Of a stretch of DNA of 64,000 bases, positions 13,372 to 25,690 are shown piece by piece. Within the stretch, counting starts at the first letter, position 1. Each line of letters starts with the position of its first letter. The stretch lies in assembly GCA_016946835.1 (NCBI GenBank), contig JACVTC010000012.1, positions 1,431,001 through 1,495,000 of the forward strand. The letters are read 5' to 3'. The notes under the pieces are model-generated. The model worked only from the letters and a program-made list of their open reading frames with translations, did no database searches and was not told where the DNA came from. A program made the translations under genes and the position numbers. The stretch is from Neocallimastix lanati (nom. inval.) (Eukaryota > Neocallimastigomycota > Neocallimastigomycetes > Neocallimastigales > Neocallimastigaceae).

Positions 13372-14834
13372 TTATAGATAGCAAAGGAAGTGAAATGTAT
13401 AAAAACTTAAAAAAATTTATGCCATTAGACTTTAAATAATCAACAAGATTGTGATTTATCTATTCCTTACCACTGTCGATTTTCAAATTAATAATTTTAT
13501 AAGGAGTTGTATTTTATAATAAATTTATGAAAGTTAACAAAAGATATGGTATACATGGCTTTTATTTTCAAAATTTAAGTAGATTTAACATTTTTTTTTA
13601 AAGAAATCATTAAGGAATGTGATATAATAATTAAAACCATTGTATATTGGTATCAAAATATTAGATAAAGGATTACTTTTTAGTAACCTTATTTATTTGG
13701 AATAGTATCAAAAATGTAAATAAATTTTCATCATCAGTATATATATTGGCAATAAATTTATTATTGTTTTTAAATATTTGTAGGCTATTTTTTTTTTTTA
13801 ACGACCGCAGCAGGATTTCTCCCCAGCTGATTTGTAGGCGATCTTTATTGTTAATTTCCCCCCCCCAACGACAATTTGGCATCTATTATCAAGAATTGAA
13901 TACATTGAAAGTAAATTGTTTTTTATATTTTGATGCGTATATAATGCTCATTAGATAACGTAAATTTATTATCTTTAAAATTTCCTTTATATGTGCCAAC
14001 GCATTCAGAATATCATTTGATATATTATACTTTTATTCATAGTATAATTTATATATATAAATTTTTTTTTTTTAATCGTCATATCTGTTGGTTAAGGTTG
14101 ACACCTGTAACCATTAAGCGATAATCCAATGCGTTGAATTTTTGTAATTAATATTTTTTCATATGATTATAATTATTGATGACAGAAATATTTTCTAAAA
14201 AAAACCCTCATCATTTATATCATTTGTATTGATAGTTTTTATATTGTCTTCCTCATGATTGCCTTTTTTTTCTTTTTTTTTTCTTTTTTTTTCTTTACAA
14301 TATTAATATGATATTTATTTTTTTAGTTTTTATATTGTCTTCTTCATAATTTTTCATTTTATATTTATAATATTAATATAATATTTATTTTTATAATAAT
14401 TCCTTGAATTTAAATATTTTTTTTTTTATTTTTATTTTTATATTTGATTTTATTTATTATGATTGTTACCTTATTTGTTCAAAAGGCTAAATTTAAAAAA
14501 GGCTTCCTTAATATAAATATATTTTTTTCATCAAAAGACACATTCCTATGAGTCTTGTTATAATACGTCTTTATAAATGCTTTAGGTTTTAACTTTACAC
14601 TCATTAGCCAATAATCTAAATTTTCTAAATTATTTCTTAATTTATCATTACTTTTTTAAGTATATAATTGTATTACTGTTTAAAATTCTCCTTTATATTA
14701 TTTCTACTTATGAATTCATTATTAACATCATCTGAGTCATATCGTTTAACATGATTTTGAACATGTCTTCATTGTCTCCATTTTTATTATTATTAGAAGA
14801 ACTTTCTTTATTGCTATTTTTAGTTTGTTTCATT
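12180..14834 (-). mobile_element. Decayed Ty1/copia-type retroelement (gag start to early reverse transcriptase)
   Basis: Coding fragments in three frames, interrupted by stops and shifts, appear in the order expected of a copia polyprotein on the - strand. A gag-like start MKQTKNSNKESSSNNN lies at 14832. Integrase pieces follow: NGFNYYITFLNDFF near 13640, LKIDSGKE near 13490 (cf. the L-x-x-DNGGE motif) and NGPVERLNQIL near 13337. Then come VYARDVCLY near 12965 (the srDVvF motif after the integrase) and DAEKWKIAIKEE near 12305 (start of the copia-type reverse transcriptase). The catalytic core of the reverse transcriptase and RNase H are not visible downstream, and no long terminal repeats were found. 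It is a dead, 3'-truncated copy. Family assignment rests on motif order from established knowledge. Confidence 0.75.
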
Positions 14835-14839
14835 ATTAC

Positions 14840-14855
14840 TAGTTATTATTATTAA

Positions 14856-14919
<64 letters not shown>

Positions 14920-14953
14920 TTATTATTTTATTATTTTATTATTATTATTATTA

Positions 14954-15049
<96 letters not shown>

Positions 15050-15098
15050 TTAATAATTATATTATAAAAATAATACTCTAAAAATAAAAAAAAAAAAA
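14840..15098. repeat. TTA microsatellite tract 1 with shared right flank
   Basis: About 210 bases of TTA repeat with a few TTTTA interruptions (14840-15050), followed by a ~50-base non-repetitive flank (TTTTAATAATTATATTATAA, then AATACTCTAAAAATAAAA). The same flank follows tract 2 at 25146-25200. This tract marks the left edge of the duplicated region. Confidence 0.85.
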
Positions 15099-15411
15099 TT
15101 AATAAATATATATATATATTATTAAATAAAATAAAAAAAAAAAAAGTTTTTATCTTTTAATATTTTTCAAATATATAATTTTCATTACTATACTCTACAT
15201 CTTTTTAATATTTTTAATGCATTTTAAAAAATAAATAATAAATAGATAATAATTAACTTGATAGTAATAATAAATAATTATTATATTTTTTAAACATTAA
15301 AAAATATAATAATTTTAATTTTTTTTTTTTAAGATTGGGATTAATGAGAAGAAGGGGTGATAATTAAGACTCCAGTTTCTCCTTTAAAAAAAAAAAAAAA
15401 ACTCTGCTGGC
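15099..15411. other. AT-rich spacer
   Basis: Mostly A/T with a purine-rich patch at 15332-15360 and a poly-A run at 15386-15400 just before the gene fragment. No match to the corresponding place in copy 2 was found. Confidence 0.5.
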
Positions 15412-15830
15412 CTATCTTACCGTTTCTTCAGCATTGACGCTCTTGGTAGTAGTAGTACGATTCGATTTGAACCTATTGAACAAAGACCATTGCTGGCCAA
15501 TAGCAATAGGTATAATCGATTGAAGAAGTGCCGCAGTAACTACCAAGAATGGAGTATCAGAATAAGCACCAGATTTCATCTGGCACTTAAATAGACCCTT
15601 CCATTTCCCTTTGTACTGTTACTAATACTTCGACCTCCAAGAAGGAAATTAAACACTTTTTCACACACATTAGAATCAACATACACATTATTTTCAATAC
15701 TATTACTAACATTACTAATACTATTACTAAAATTACTATAACTATTATTACTATTACTATTATTACTATTACTATTATTACTGTTGCTATAATCATTATT
15801 ACTATTAACAATATCATTTGTTAGGTTGCC
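15412..15830 (-). pseudogene. Gene fragment, unrecognised, frameshifted
   Basis: Two coding-looking segments on the - strand are joined by a frameshift. The upstream one (15830 to ~15625) reads a Ser/Asn-rich linker (SNSNNSNSNN) followed by VCEKVFNFLLGGRSISNS. The downstream one (~15625 to 15412) reads YKGKWKGLFKCQMKSGAYSD, then a hydrophobic stretch LVVTAALLQSIIPIAIG, then a basic tail ending VNAEETVR and a stop. Base composition is much less A/T-biased than the surroundings, which supports past coding. The start is missing and only 19 bases separate any splice-like sites at the join, so an intron does not explain the shift. I do not recognise the family. It occupies the site where copy 2 of the duplication carries a SINE-like element instead. 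Confidence 0.5.
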
Positions 15831-16124
15831 AGAATAAATATATAAATAATGAATAACGAATAGTTAAATAATTTAATATTAAATGATAAATAATAAAATA
15901 TTTTTATTTTTTAAAAAATTAAAAAATAAATATCAATATCAATATAATATAATATAGTTATATAAATATTAAGAGTCAGGAATTTATGGCTTATACATAG
16001 ATCAAACTCTATTAATATATTTTATGATAAAGATCTAATTTTAAAAAAAGTATTTATTCTATTTATTTTTTTTTTTTAATTTGATTTTATAATTAACAAA
16101 TAAAAAAAAGTTTTTAATTTTTAT

Positions 16125-16163
<39 letters not shown>

Positions 16164-17261
16164 CTTTATTGTATTTTAATTTTGTTTAAAATAAAAATGA
16201 ATTTTATTTATTTTTATAAATATTTTTAAAGGTTTTTTTTTTATGTATATATATTTTTTAAATATTTTTTTTTGTTATTATTATTATTATTACTTATTTT
16301 TTTTTTTTTTTTTTTTTTTGAAAAAAAATAATATATAAAAATGAAAAATAATAATAATTTTTAATAAATGAAAAGCTTTTTTTATAACAAAAAATAATAA
16401 AATATTATTTTAAAGAAGAAAAAAATAAATCTTTCAAAGATTTATATTTGCTTTTTGTTTTTTGTTTTTAATATAGTTCTATTCTTATAATATTTAAATG
16501 TTAATAATTGTTTTTAGTATTTATATGTTTTTTATATGTAAATGTATTTCTTTTATTTTATTTGATTTAATATTTACGTTAAACTACAAAATTTTTATAA
16601 ACGTTTTTAGTATAACTTTCAATTTTTTTTTTTTTATTTTTTTTTTTTTTTTTATTTTTTTTTTATACTTTTGTTTTGTTTTTGTTTTTAAAAAACTATT
16701 TAATTTATTTATATAATTTTTTTTTATAAATATCGTTTGGATTAGTAGATTTATCTAAATCTATTTTTTTTAATAATATTATATGTATATATATATATAT
16801 ATAAATATTATTTCTATATTTTTTTTAATATAAAAAGGATTATAGTATTATTGTTTTATTTATTTATTTTGATGAAATAAAGAAAATCTTCCAAAAAAAA
16901 TCTTCTTTAATATTTTTTTTATATATTATTTTATTTTTGTTTTGAAAATGTTTTTATTTTTAAAATGCTTACATACTACAATTTTAAAAATGATCCATTT
17001 TCTTAAACATTTATACTTTTTTTAATCTTTTTTCTTTTTTTTTTGTATTAACTAATAATTACTATTAGTATTTTTTATTCAATGTAAATGTAAAAAAAAT
17101 TTTTTTTTTCATTTTCTATTTTATATCAGAAAAAAAAGAAAAAAAAATATAAAATAGTAATTATAATAAAAAAAAAATTTTTTTTTTGAATTTTTTATAT
17201 ATAAAAGTTTTAGATTTTTTTTTTTAAAAAAAAAAAAGAAAATCAAATATACTAATAATAC

Positions 17262-18269
17262 TTAAAATCTTCTGTAAACGTAGAGAGCAGCAAGAGAACA
17301 AATTGCATAGTTGAGGAAGGTCATCTTTTGTTGAGAGTTGGAAGAAGAAGCTTCTCCATATTCACCATGATTGGAGACAATACCACAAGTGACTTCGTTA
17401 ATAAGACAGGAAGCATTGTTTTCCCAACCGTAAAGAGCACCATCATTACCAGTACCAGTGACAACACAACCACTACACCATGGGTGTGGAGTAGTGTTAA
17501 TACCACAACGAGAACCAATAACTCTACAGTCTTCACCATTTTCTGTATTCCAAGTGGTGGTGTCTGGATCTATACGAGTGTATTCACAAGTACTGCAAAT
17601 AAGAACACCATCTGGACCTCTTTCAAGAGCCTTTTGTTCAGACTTTGGTGGAGTAAGATTACATTTTGTGTTATCTATGATACAGGAAGCTTGATCTTCC
17701 CAACCCCAGTAAGAACCATCACCACCAGTAGCAGTAACTTCACATTTATTACAGATAACATTACCAGAAGCATCTTTTTTGTGATTAGATACAACAGCAG
17801 AAGCTTCTGCCTTTTTTTCATCAAGTTTACCTTCACATTTAGTATTACTAATAATACAAGACTTTTCATCTTCCCAACCCCATAAAGAATTGTCACCTCC
17901 AGTACCAGTAACAACACAACCATTACAAACTATGTTACCTTTGGCATCGGTTTCATGAGCAGCTGGAGCAGAAGTAGTGGTAGTGGTAGTTTCTTTAGCT
18001 TTAGCTTTAGTAGTAGTAGAAGAAGTTTTTTTATTTGCTGTCTTCTTTGTACTTTTTTTATATACAGTTGTTGTTTTCTTTGTACTTGTATTTTTACTTT
18101 TACTGCAACTGGATGAAATTTTACAGAAGGTACCATCTTCCCAACCCCAAAGGGAACCATCTTTACCAGTAGTAAAAACAGTACAATCTGAACATTTACT
18201 TATTTTGGTAGCTTCAATCTTGCTAAGAAGTAAAGAAGTAGAGAGTAATAAATCAAGAGCAAATTTCAT
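17262..18269 (-). CDS. Secreted, membrane-anchored protein with five dockerin-like Cys modules (copy 1)
   Basis: 335 residues, no intron. A signal peptide (MKFALDLLLSTSLLLSKIEA) is followed by five modules of ~30 residues, each with four Cys in the pattern C-x2-C-x-V/Y-T...DGS-x-WGWE-x4-C-x-I...C. Module 1 starts near residue 26. A Thr/Ser/Lys-rich linker (KNTSTKKTTTVYKKSTKKT and following) separates modules 1 and 2. Module 4 is degenerate (TTTWNTENGEDC instead of LWGWE). The C-terminus is a hydrophobic segment followed by Arg (LNYAICSLAALYVYRRF), so the protein should be tethered outside the cell. The Cys/Trp/Gly pattern resembles the second half of fungal dockerins (CBM10 type). A role in anchoring or organising wall-degrading enzymes is inference. 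Codon use is much less A/T-biased than the flanks. Confidence 0.85.
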   Translation of the reverse strand: MKFALDLLLSTSLLLSKIEATKISKCSDCTVFTTGKDGSLWGWEDGTFCKISSSCSKSKNTSTKKTTTVYKKSTKKTANKKTSSTTTKAKAKETTTTTTSAPAAHETDAKGNIVCNGCVVTGTGGDNSLWGWEDEKSCIISNTKCEGKLDEKKAEASAVVSNHKKDASGNVICNKCEVTATGGDGSYWGWEDQASCIIDNTKCNLTPPKSEQKALERGPDGVLICSTCEYTRIDPDTTTWNTENGEDCRVIGSRCGINTTPHPWCSGCVVTGTGNDGALYGWENNASCLINEVTCGIVSNHGEYGEASSSNSQQKMTFLNYAICSLAALYVYRRF

Positions 18270-21200
18270 TTTCTTAAATAAGCTTGTTTCTACTGAAAAA
18301 AAAAAAAAAAGGAAAGAAACGTAAAAGAGAAAGTAAAAAATATATATATTAAAAAATATTAATTATTTATATAATATTTTATTGTTATTAAAATGAATAT
18401 AATTTTTTTTTATAAAAAAAAAAGTAAATTTTTATTCAGTGATATTGATTTTACTTATTAAAATTATATTCTAATTGTTTATTTTTTTTTTGAATTCAAT
18501 ATAATAATATTAAATACAAATATTCTATTTACACTTTTTTATATATACAAAAACTTTTTTATTTTATTTTATTATTTTTTTTTATTATAAATTTAATTTG
18601 TTATCTTTCTTTTTTTTTTTTTTTTATATTTTTTTTTTATATTTTTTTTTTTAATTTTTTTAATAATTATTTTTATAATAATTATTTTTTTTGTTTTTAA
18701 TTTATTTATTAAAAAAAAAATATATTTTTTTAGTGTAATTTTTTACTCTATTTATACAAAAAAAAAAATAATAATAATAATAAATAATAAATAATAATAG
18801 TAGTAGTTAGTAGTTGAGATAGTAATAATCATAAACTATTGGTAATCATAATAAATAACTTTTTAATTTATTAATAGAAAGTTTAGTTTATATAAAAATT
18901 TAGACAATCATTACACAATATTTAATATTTTTTACTATTCAACAGAATTATATTAAAATGGAATATTAAATAAAAATAAAAATAAATAAAACTATTAATT
19001 AGAGTTCAACTAATATTTATAGTTTACTTTTTTTTTTTTTTTAATATAATATATATAATAAATTATTTTTAATATAATAATTTTTAATTTTTTTTATACA
19101 ATATTTTTAAATTTTAATAATAATATTATTATTTATTATTATTCAATTATTTAATTATTATTTATTATTTATTATTTATTATTCCATTATTTATTATTAT
19201 TTATTATTTATTATTTAATTATTTATTATTTATTAAAATTTATTATTTATTATTATTTATTATTATTTATTATTTATTATTTATTATTTATTATTTTTTT
19301 TTTTAATATAATGATTTAATATATTTTTAATTTTAATTTTTTTTTTAGTAGTTTTAATAGTTTTAATATAAAATTTTTTTTATTATTGTAAATATTTATA
19401 AATATTTATAGTAATTATTATGACTATTTAACTTTTTTCAATTTCATTTCAACTTTTTATTTTATTATTTCAGTTATTAATAAATATTTAATACTAAAAA
19501 GATTTATTAATATTATTATTATTATTATTATTAATACTATTATTATCATTTAATAATACTATTCCATTATTTATATTATTATTCCATTATTTATATTATT
19601 ATTTAATTATTTATAATTATTTTATTTAATTAATTCTATTATTTCAATATTTATTATTCCATTATTCCATCATTTAATTATTTATTTATTATTATTTAAT
19701 TATTAGTTAAAATTACATATGCAATTTTTAATGCGATTTTTAATGTTTTATTAATTATTAATATTTTCTATTTTAGTAATTAATTTAAAAATGTGTCATT
19801 TTTTCTTCATTTTAATTTATTTCATACCTTCTAAAATTGTCTCATTTTTTTTTAATTGCGGATTTATATATATATACTAAAAAATAAAATAAAATTAAAT
19901 AAAATTAAATAAAAAAAAAAAAAGATTCTAAAAATTATTTTTTTTAAGTGAATAAATTTAAAGTAAAAGTTTTTTTTTTTACTTCCTTCTCTCATCAGCT
20001 GTAACTATTTCTTATTTTTGAATGTATATATCAAATATTAAGCATTGCTAATAGGATTATGTATTATATATAATAAAACACTTTTTTTTATCAAATTTTA
20101 AAATAAAAAAATCATTCATTCATTCATTCATTCATTCATTGATTCTATCAGAAATGAACTTTTTTTTTTTTTCACCTGTTAATTATTACTTTCAATATAT
20201 CCTAAAAAATTATTCGTGAGGGGAAAAAGTTAAAAATAGATTAAATAAATTAAATTTCTTTCTTTTTTTTTTTTTTTTTTGATTAATTTTACTTTCAATA
20301 AATTTACGATAAATAAAAAGTAAAAAATAAGCATTTTAATTGAACTATTTTATTATTTAATTTTTACTTTTATTATTTTAATTTAATCTTATTTAATCTT
20401 ATAATATTTTATTTTTATTTTATTATTTAATCTTATAATATTTTATTATTTATTATTTAATCTTATTATATTTTATTATTTAATCTTATTATATTTTATT
20501 ATTTATTATTTATTATATTAATTTATTATTATTTTACTATTTAATATTTATTTTATTAATTTATTTAATCTTATTATATTTTATTTTTATTTTATTATTT
20601 AATCTTATTATATTTTATTAAATATTTAATATTTATTTTTATTAATTTATTTAATCTTATTATATTTTATTATTTATTTATTATAATTTATTATTTAATA
20701 TTTATTTTTATTAATTTATTTAATCTTATTATATTTTATTATTTATTTATTATATTTTATTATTTATTATTTATTTCATTAATTTATTATTATTTTACTA
20801 TTTAATATTGATTTTATTATTTTATTTTTATTTTGATATTAATAATTACTATTATTATCATGTTTTTATTATTATTATTAAATAAAATCTTATCATTAAA
20901 TAATAATTTTATTTTTTATAAGGTTCTATTGATATAGATTTAACCAATATAAAAAATTAATGAACACACTAAATAAATAATTTTAATCATCAATAAATTA
21001 TTTAAATTTTCTTAAAGTTGATATATTATTCATTTACTTTTTATAAATTAATAATTCTTAGAAAGAAACAAAGAAAATAATTAATTAATAAATATTTCTC
21101 TTTTATTATTTATTAATAAATATTTCTTTATTATTATTTATTAATAAATACTCTTTTTTTATTATTTATTATTTCATGAGATACCAACAGGAAATAAATA

Positions 21201-21344
21201 AAAATTAAAATAAAAATTAAAATATAAATATAAATATAAATAAAATAATGGATTTTCTTAAATCAGACTAATTAAATAAATATTAAATGATAGGTAAAAT
21301 AGATTTTCAATTTATATAAAAAATAATAAGAGTGAATAATAAAT
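18270..21344. other. Non-coding part of duplication copy 1
   Basis: Upstream of the dockerin-module gene. It contains TTTATTA-type repeats (19120-19290), a CATT run (20113-20148) and a run of TTTAATCTTATTATATTTTA units (20385-20760). No gene is seen. Confidence 0.6.
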
Positions 21345-21635
21345 AATTAATAATATTCCATAATTATTATAATAAATAATTAATATTATTCCATAATTAT
21401 TATAATAAATAATTAATATTATTTCATAATTATTATAATAAATTATTAATAATATTCCATAATTATTATAATAAATAATTAATATTATTCCATAATTATT
21501 ATAATAAATAATTAATATTATTCCATAATTATTATAATAATTATTAATAATATTCCATAATTATTATAATAAATAATTAATATTATTCCATAATTATTAT
21601 AATAAATAATTAATATTATTCCATAATTATTATAA
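21345..21635. repeat. 33-bp minisatellite, nine units (copy 1)
   Basis: Nine tandem units built on TTCCATAATTATTATAATAA plus AATAATTAATATTA; one unit has TTTCATAA instead of TTCCATAA. The homologous locus in copy 2 has only three units, so the array changed after the duplication. Confidence 0.9.
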
Positions 21636-22550
21636 TTATTTGTGTTTTAATAGTTCAAAAATAAATGAAATTGAAAATATCTTTTTTTATTTTTTATTTT
21701 AAATGTAAAAATAAATAAATAAATAAATAAAATTAATTATTATTATTATTATTTTTAGAATAGAATCTGACCATCATCATAAATGTTTTTTTTTTTTTTT
21801 CTATTATTTCTTATTTTTTTTTATATATTATTTTTTTTTATAAATTATTTTTTTATATATTATTTTTTTATATAAATTATTTTTTTATATAAATTATTTT
21901 TATATGAAATTGAAATTGAATGTTTCATAACTTTATATTATATTGTTTATTATTTTTTCCATTTTAGTTGAATGAAAAAAATTTATTTATCTATTTATTT
22001 ATTTATTATACATATTATATACAAATTATAATTTATATATTTATTTTTTTTTTTAATATTATTTTAATATTGGTTATGATTACTCATTAAATGGTTTATT
22101 TTATTAATAAATACTTTTTTTTTATAATTTATTATTTATTATTTATTAATAAATACTTTATTTTATTATATATTAATAAATACTTTTTTTTTATTATTTA
22201 TTATTTATTAATAACATACTCTTTTGATTATTTATTATTTATTAATAGTATACTTTTCTCATTTTTTATTATTTATTATTTATTAATAACATACTTTTCT
22301 CTTTTTTTATTATTTATTGTTCCATTATTATTTATTAATAATTTTATTATTCAATTATTCAATTATTATTTAATATATTTGACCAATGATTATTCAACAT
22401 AATGTTTCCATTATTTTTCATTGTGTTTCAATGATTTTAATTTATTTTTAATATATTTTTAATGTAATACAATTTCATAGGAAAATATAAAACTTTATTT
22501 TTTAATTTATTTTTATTATTATTATTAAATTAAATTTATAATTAAATAAT
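21636..22550. other. AT-rich DNA, no gene seen
   Basis: Holds a TATATAAATTATTTTT repeat near 21830-21905 and TTATTATTTATTAATAA blocks near 22090-22340. The open frame at 22091-22402 is present in both duplication copies but is only a translation of these T/A blocks (Phe/Ile/Tyr/Leu). Confidence 0.6.
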
Positions 22551-22788
<238 letters not shown>

Positions 22789-23019
22789 AATTTTCATGGT
22801 ATAATAATTATTTTATTTAAAGTTTTTATTTTTTATTTTAATTTATATGAAAAACTTTTTTTTTTTTATATATTTTGATGGTAGACTCTTTTTTTATTAT
22901 ATTAAATTAAATTTAATAATTAATATATAAAAATTAATTTATATTGATTTAAATTGATAATGAAACAAAAAAAAAAAATAATAAAATATAAAACTAAAAA
23001 AAATAATACTAATAATATT

Positions 23020-23196
23020 AATTGATATTAAAGAAGAAATTAAATGATATTAAAGAAGAGATTAAATGATATTAAAGAAAAAATTAAATGATATTAAAGA
23101 AGATATTAAATGATATTAAAGAAGAGATTAAATGATATTAAAGAAGAGATTAAATGATATTAAAGAAGAGATTAAATGATATTAAAGAAGAGATTA
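23020..23196. repeat. 22-bp minisatellite, eight units (copy 1)
   Basis: Eight units of ATTAAATGATATTAAAGAAG plus AG with small variants (GAAAAA, GAAGAT). Copy 2 has seven units. The 22-bp period does not keep a reading frame, so it is not protein-coding. Confidence 0.9.
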
Positions 23197-24756
23197 AATA
23201 TAAATAATAAAATAAAAATTATAATAATTAGATAGGAATAATACCAAATTCTAACCGATATAAATTGAAACAATAATAATGTTTCATTTTAATTATTATT
23301 ATTTTATTTATAAATATAAAATCATTTTACTCTAAATTAATTCCTTGATATTATGAAATACAATATTTATTTTGTTAAAAAAGTTATTAGTATTTTATTA
23401 AAAAAAATATTTGGGTTCAATCTCTTTTAAGATGACAAATTGACAAAATAGAAATGGAATCATTTAAAAATTATTCTATTTTATTTTATTTATTATATTA
23501 TCTTAATTCATGTTTATTTTTTAATTTAACTCATTTATTCAATAGTTTTCTCATTAGACCTTTATCATGAATGCTATTAATTTTATCGATTCCTCTAAAA
23601 TCCTAGTTTGTTTAATAACGACTTAATTAAGATATTAATATTAATTGTTAAATGATTTAGATGATATGAATATTTTTATATACTTGAATGAACTTAAGAG
23701 TAATTCCTTAAAATTTTTAGACCTTCTTAATGGAAAAATCTGAATTAAAAAAAAAAAAAAAAAAAATAAAATAAAATAAAATAAAAATTTTTAAATTAGT
23801 GTATTAACCTTAAATTAATTACTGATTTTTTACATTAATACAACCATAGATTCTAAAATTTCATGTAAAAATTAAAAAATTAGTTAAAAATTAAAAATAA
23901 TATTTATTAAAAATTAAAAAATTAGTTAAAAATTAAAAATAATATTTTATTCAATTGTGAAGTACTAGCTCTCATTTCAAATATATTTACCTTTTAAATA
24001 AACTCATATTTAATTTTTTTTTTTTTTTTTTTTTTTTACAATTTAGTTGAGCATCCTGAATTATAAATATATATATATTTATATATACATTTTCAGTAAT
24101 AAATGTATCCTGTTGAAGGAATTCCCCTTTTTCTTGAGAATTATTATTAATTAATTATTTTAGGAAAGATTATTATCAAAGTAGGATTGATTTAATATGT
24201 ATCTTACCAGATCAGAATGACATTAATTATATTTAAACATTACATTTAAAATTAGAAATTTCATTAACTATCTTTTAATTAATAGATATTAATTATAGTT
24301 CTACATATTATATGATAATGTATGATTATTATTATCATGATCACCTTTAATACCTTCAAAGATATTAGCACCCCTAAAATCATAAGGAAATTTATATCAG
24401 TAATAATAAAAAATATCAGGTTATATAATTAAATTATATATAATTTTATTCATTTCTATTATTAATAATTATTAAATAAAATTAAATAAAATTTAGTATG
24501 AAATTTTTTTTTTTTTTTATCTTTAAGACATTAATTGATGGTGTGTAACTCTTTGAATTTCAATGAAAAAATCAGATTTTTTAACTCACTATATACTATA
24601 AGAAGAATTAAATATTTTTAATATTAATATTAATAAATGCATTTTGAGGAATTTTTTTTTTCTTTAAAAAAAAAAAAAAATAGTAAATTTAAACCACTTT
24701 TGTATATATATATATATGTTTAATAGATAGCATAATTCTCCCATACCAACAACTAT
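23197..24756. other. Non-coding right end of duplication copy 1
   Basis: AT-rich DNA without a gene. Compared with copy 2 it lacks a ~275 bp block after 23413 (TATTTGGGTTCAATC here; TATTTGATTTAAT... in copy 2). Confidence 0.6.
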
Positions 24757-25200
<444 letters not shown>

Positions 25201-25575
25201 ACTCTCATTGGATTTCTTTGTCATACCGTTTCGGAGTCGACAGGACCTCTCTTTAAGTAAGGCTAATATGAAAGATATTCCTTATACGCTGCTTTTACAC
25301 ACGAAAGGCTTATTTTTAGTGATCTCTTCGAACCATCCATTATCGTCGAGGGAGGAACAACACAACTTCTTCAATCTTCTTACAGTTTAAGTATTCTCTG
25401 TACTATCAATTATATAGTCTAGTAACAGGAATACTTAATCCTGGTGAACGAACACTAGGGAAAAACACCTTATGAGGATGAAAATTTCCCCCATTATATA
25501 TTCAGGAGGTCGTCGTGATGTCAATTCAGAAACCTTTAGTGTGTTAGTCCCTAATACTTAACCACTGGGATAAAA
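25201..25575 (-). mobile_element. SINE-like interspersed repeat, copy A
   Basis: A GC-richer block of ~375 bases whose two ends match a second copy at 52878-53540: ACTCTCATT...GGACCTCTCT...GATATGAAAGA at one end, and GGGAAAAACACC, TATATTCA-GAGGT-GTCG and GGATAAAA at the other. Read on the - strand it begins with TCCCAGTGGTTAAG (25558-25571). This resembles the tRNA/RNA polymerase III A box, and a weak B-box-like segment lies ~35-45 bases downstream near 25517-25527. The tRNA origin is inference; the repeat relationship is directly visible. It lies exactly between tract 2 and the start of duplication copy 2. Confidence 0.55.
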
Positions 25576-25621
25576 CTCGAACTTTTTAAATTATAAATAA
25601 CAAGTAATGAATAATTTTATA

Positions 25622-25663
<42 letters not shown>

Positions 25664-25690
25664 TATTAATTATTCAGTTTTTTTTTTTAG
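25576..25690. other. Spacer with ~34-base poly-A
   Basis: AT-rich joint between the SINE-like repeat and the start of duplication copy 2; it includes one long poly-A run and a poly-T run ending in AG. Confidence 0.6.

Noticed and set aside
15455-15475. Perfect B-box-like GGTTCAAATC on the - strand
   Set aside because: It falls in the coding-like frame of the gene fragment (codons for NRFKSN) and has no A box at the right distance.
16498-16716. Phe-rich open frame, repeated at 26335-26565
   Set aside because: Present in both copies only because the whole region is duplicated; it is a translation of T-rich DNA with different ends in each copy.
17328-17885. 185-codon + strand frame opposite the dockerin-module gene
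   Set aside because: Antisense shadow; the - strand frame has the signal peptide, Cys modules and membrane anchor.
22091-22402. 103-codon frame identical in both duplication copies
   Set aside because: Conservation is explained by the recent duplication; composition is Phe/Ile/Tyr/Leu from TTATTATTTATTAATAA blocks.
23414-23425. GGTTCAATCTC as a B box (also at 33205)
   Set aside because: No A-box candidate upstream in either copy; the upstream DNA differs between the copies.
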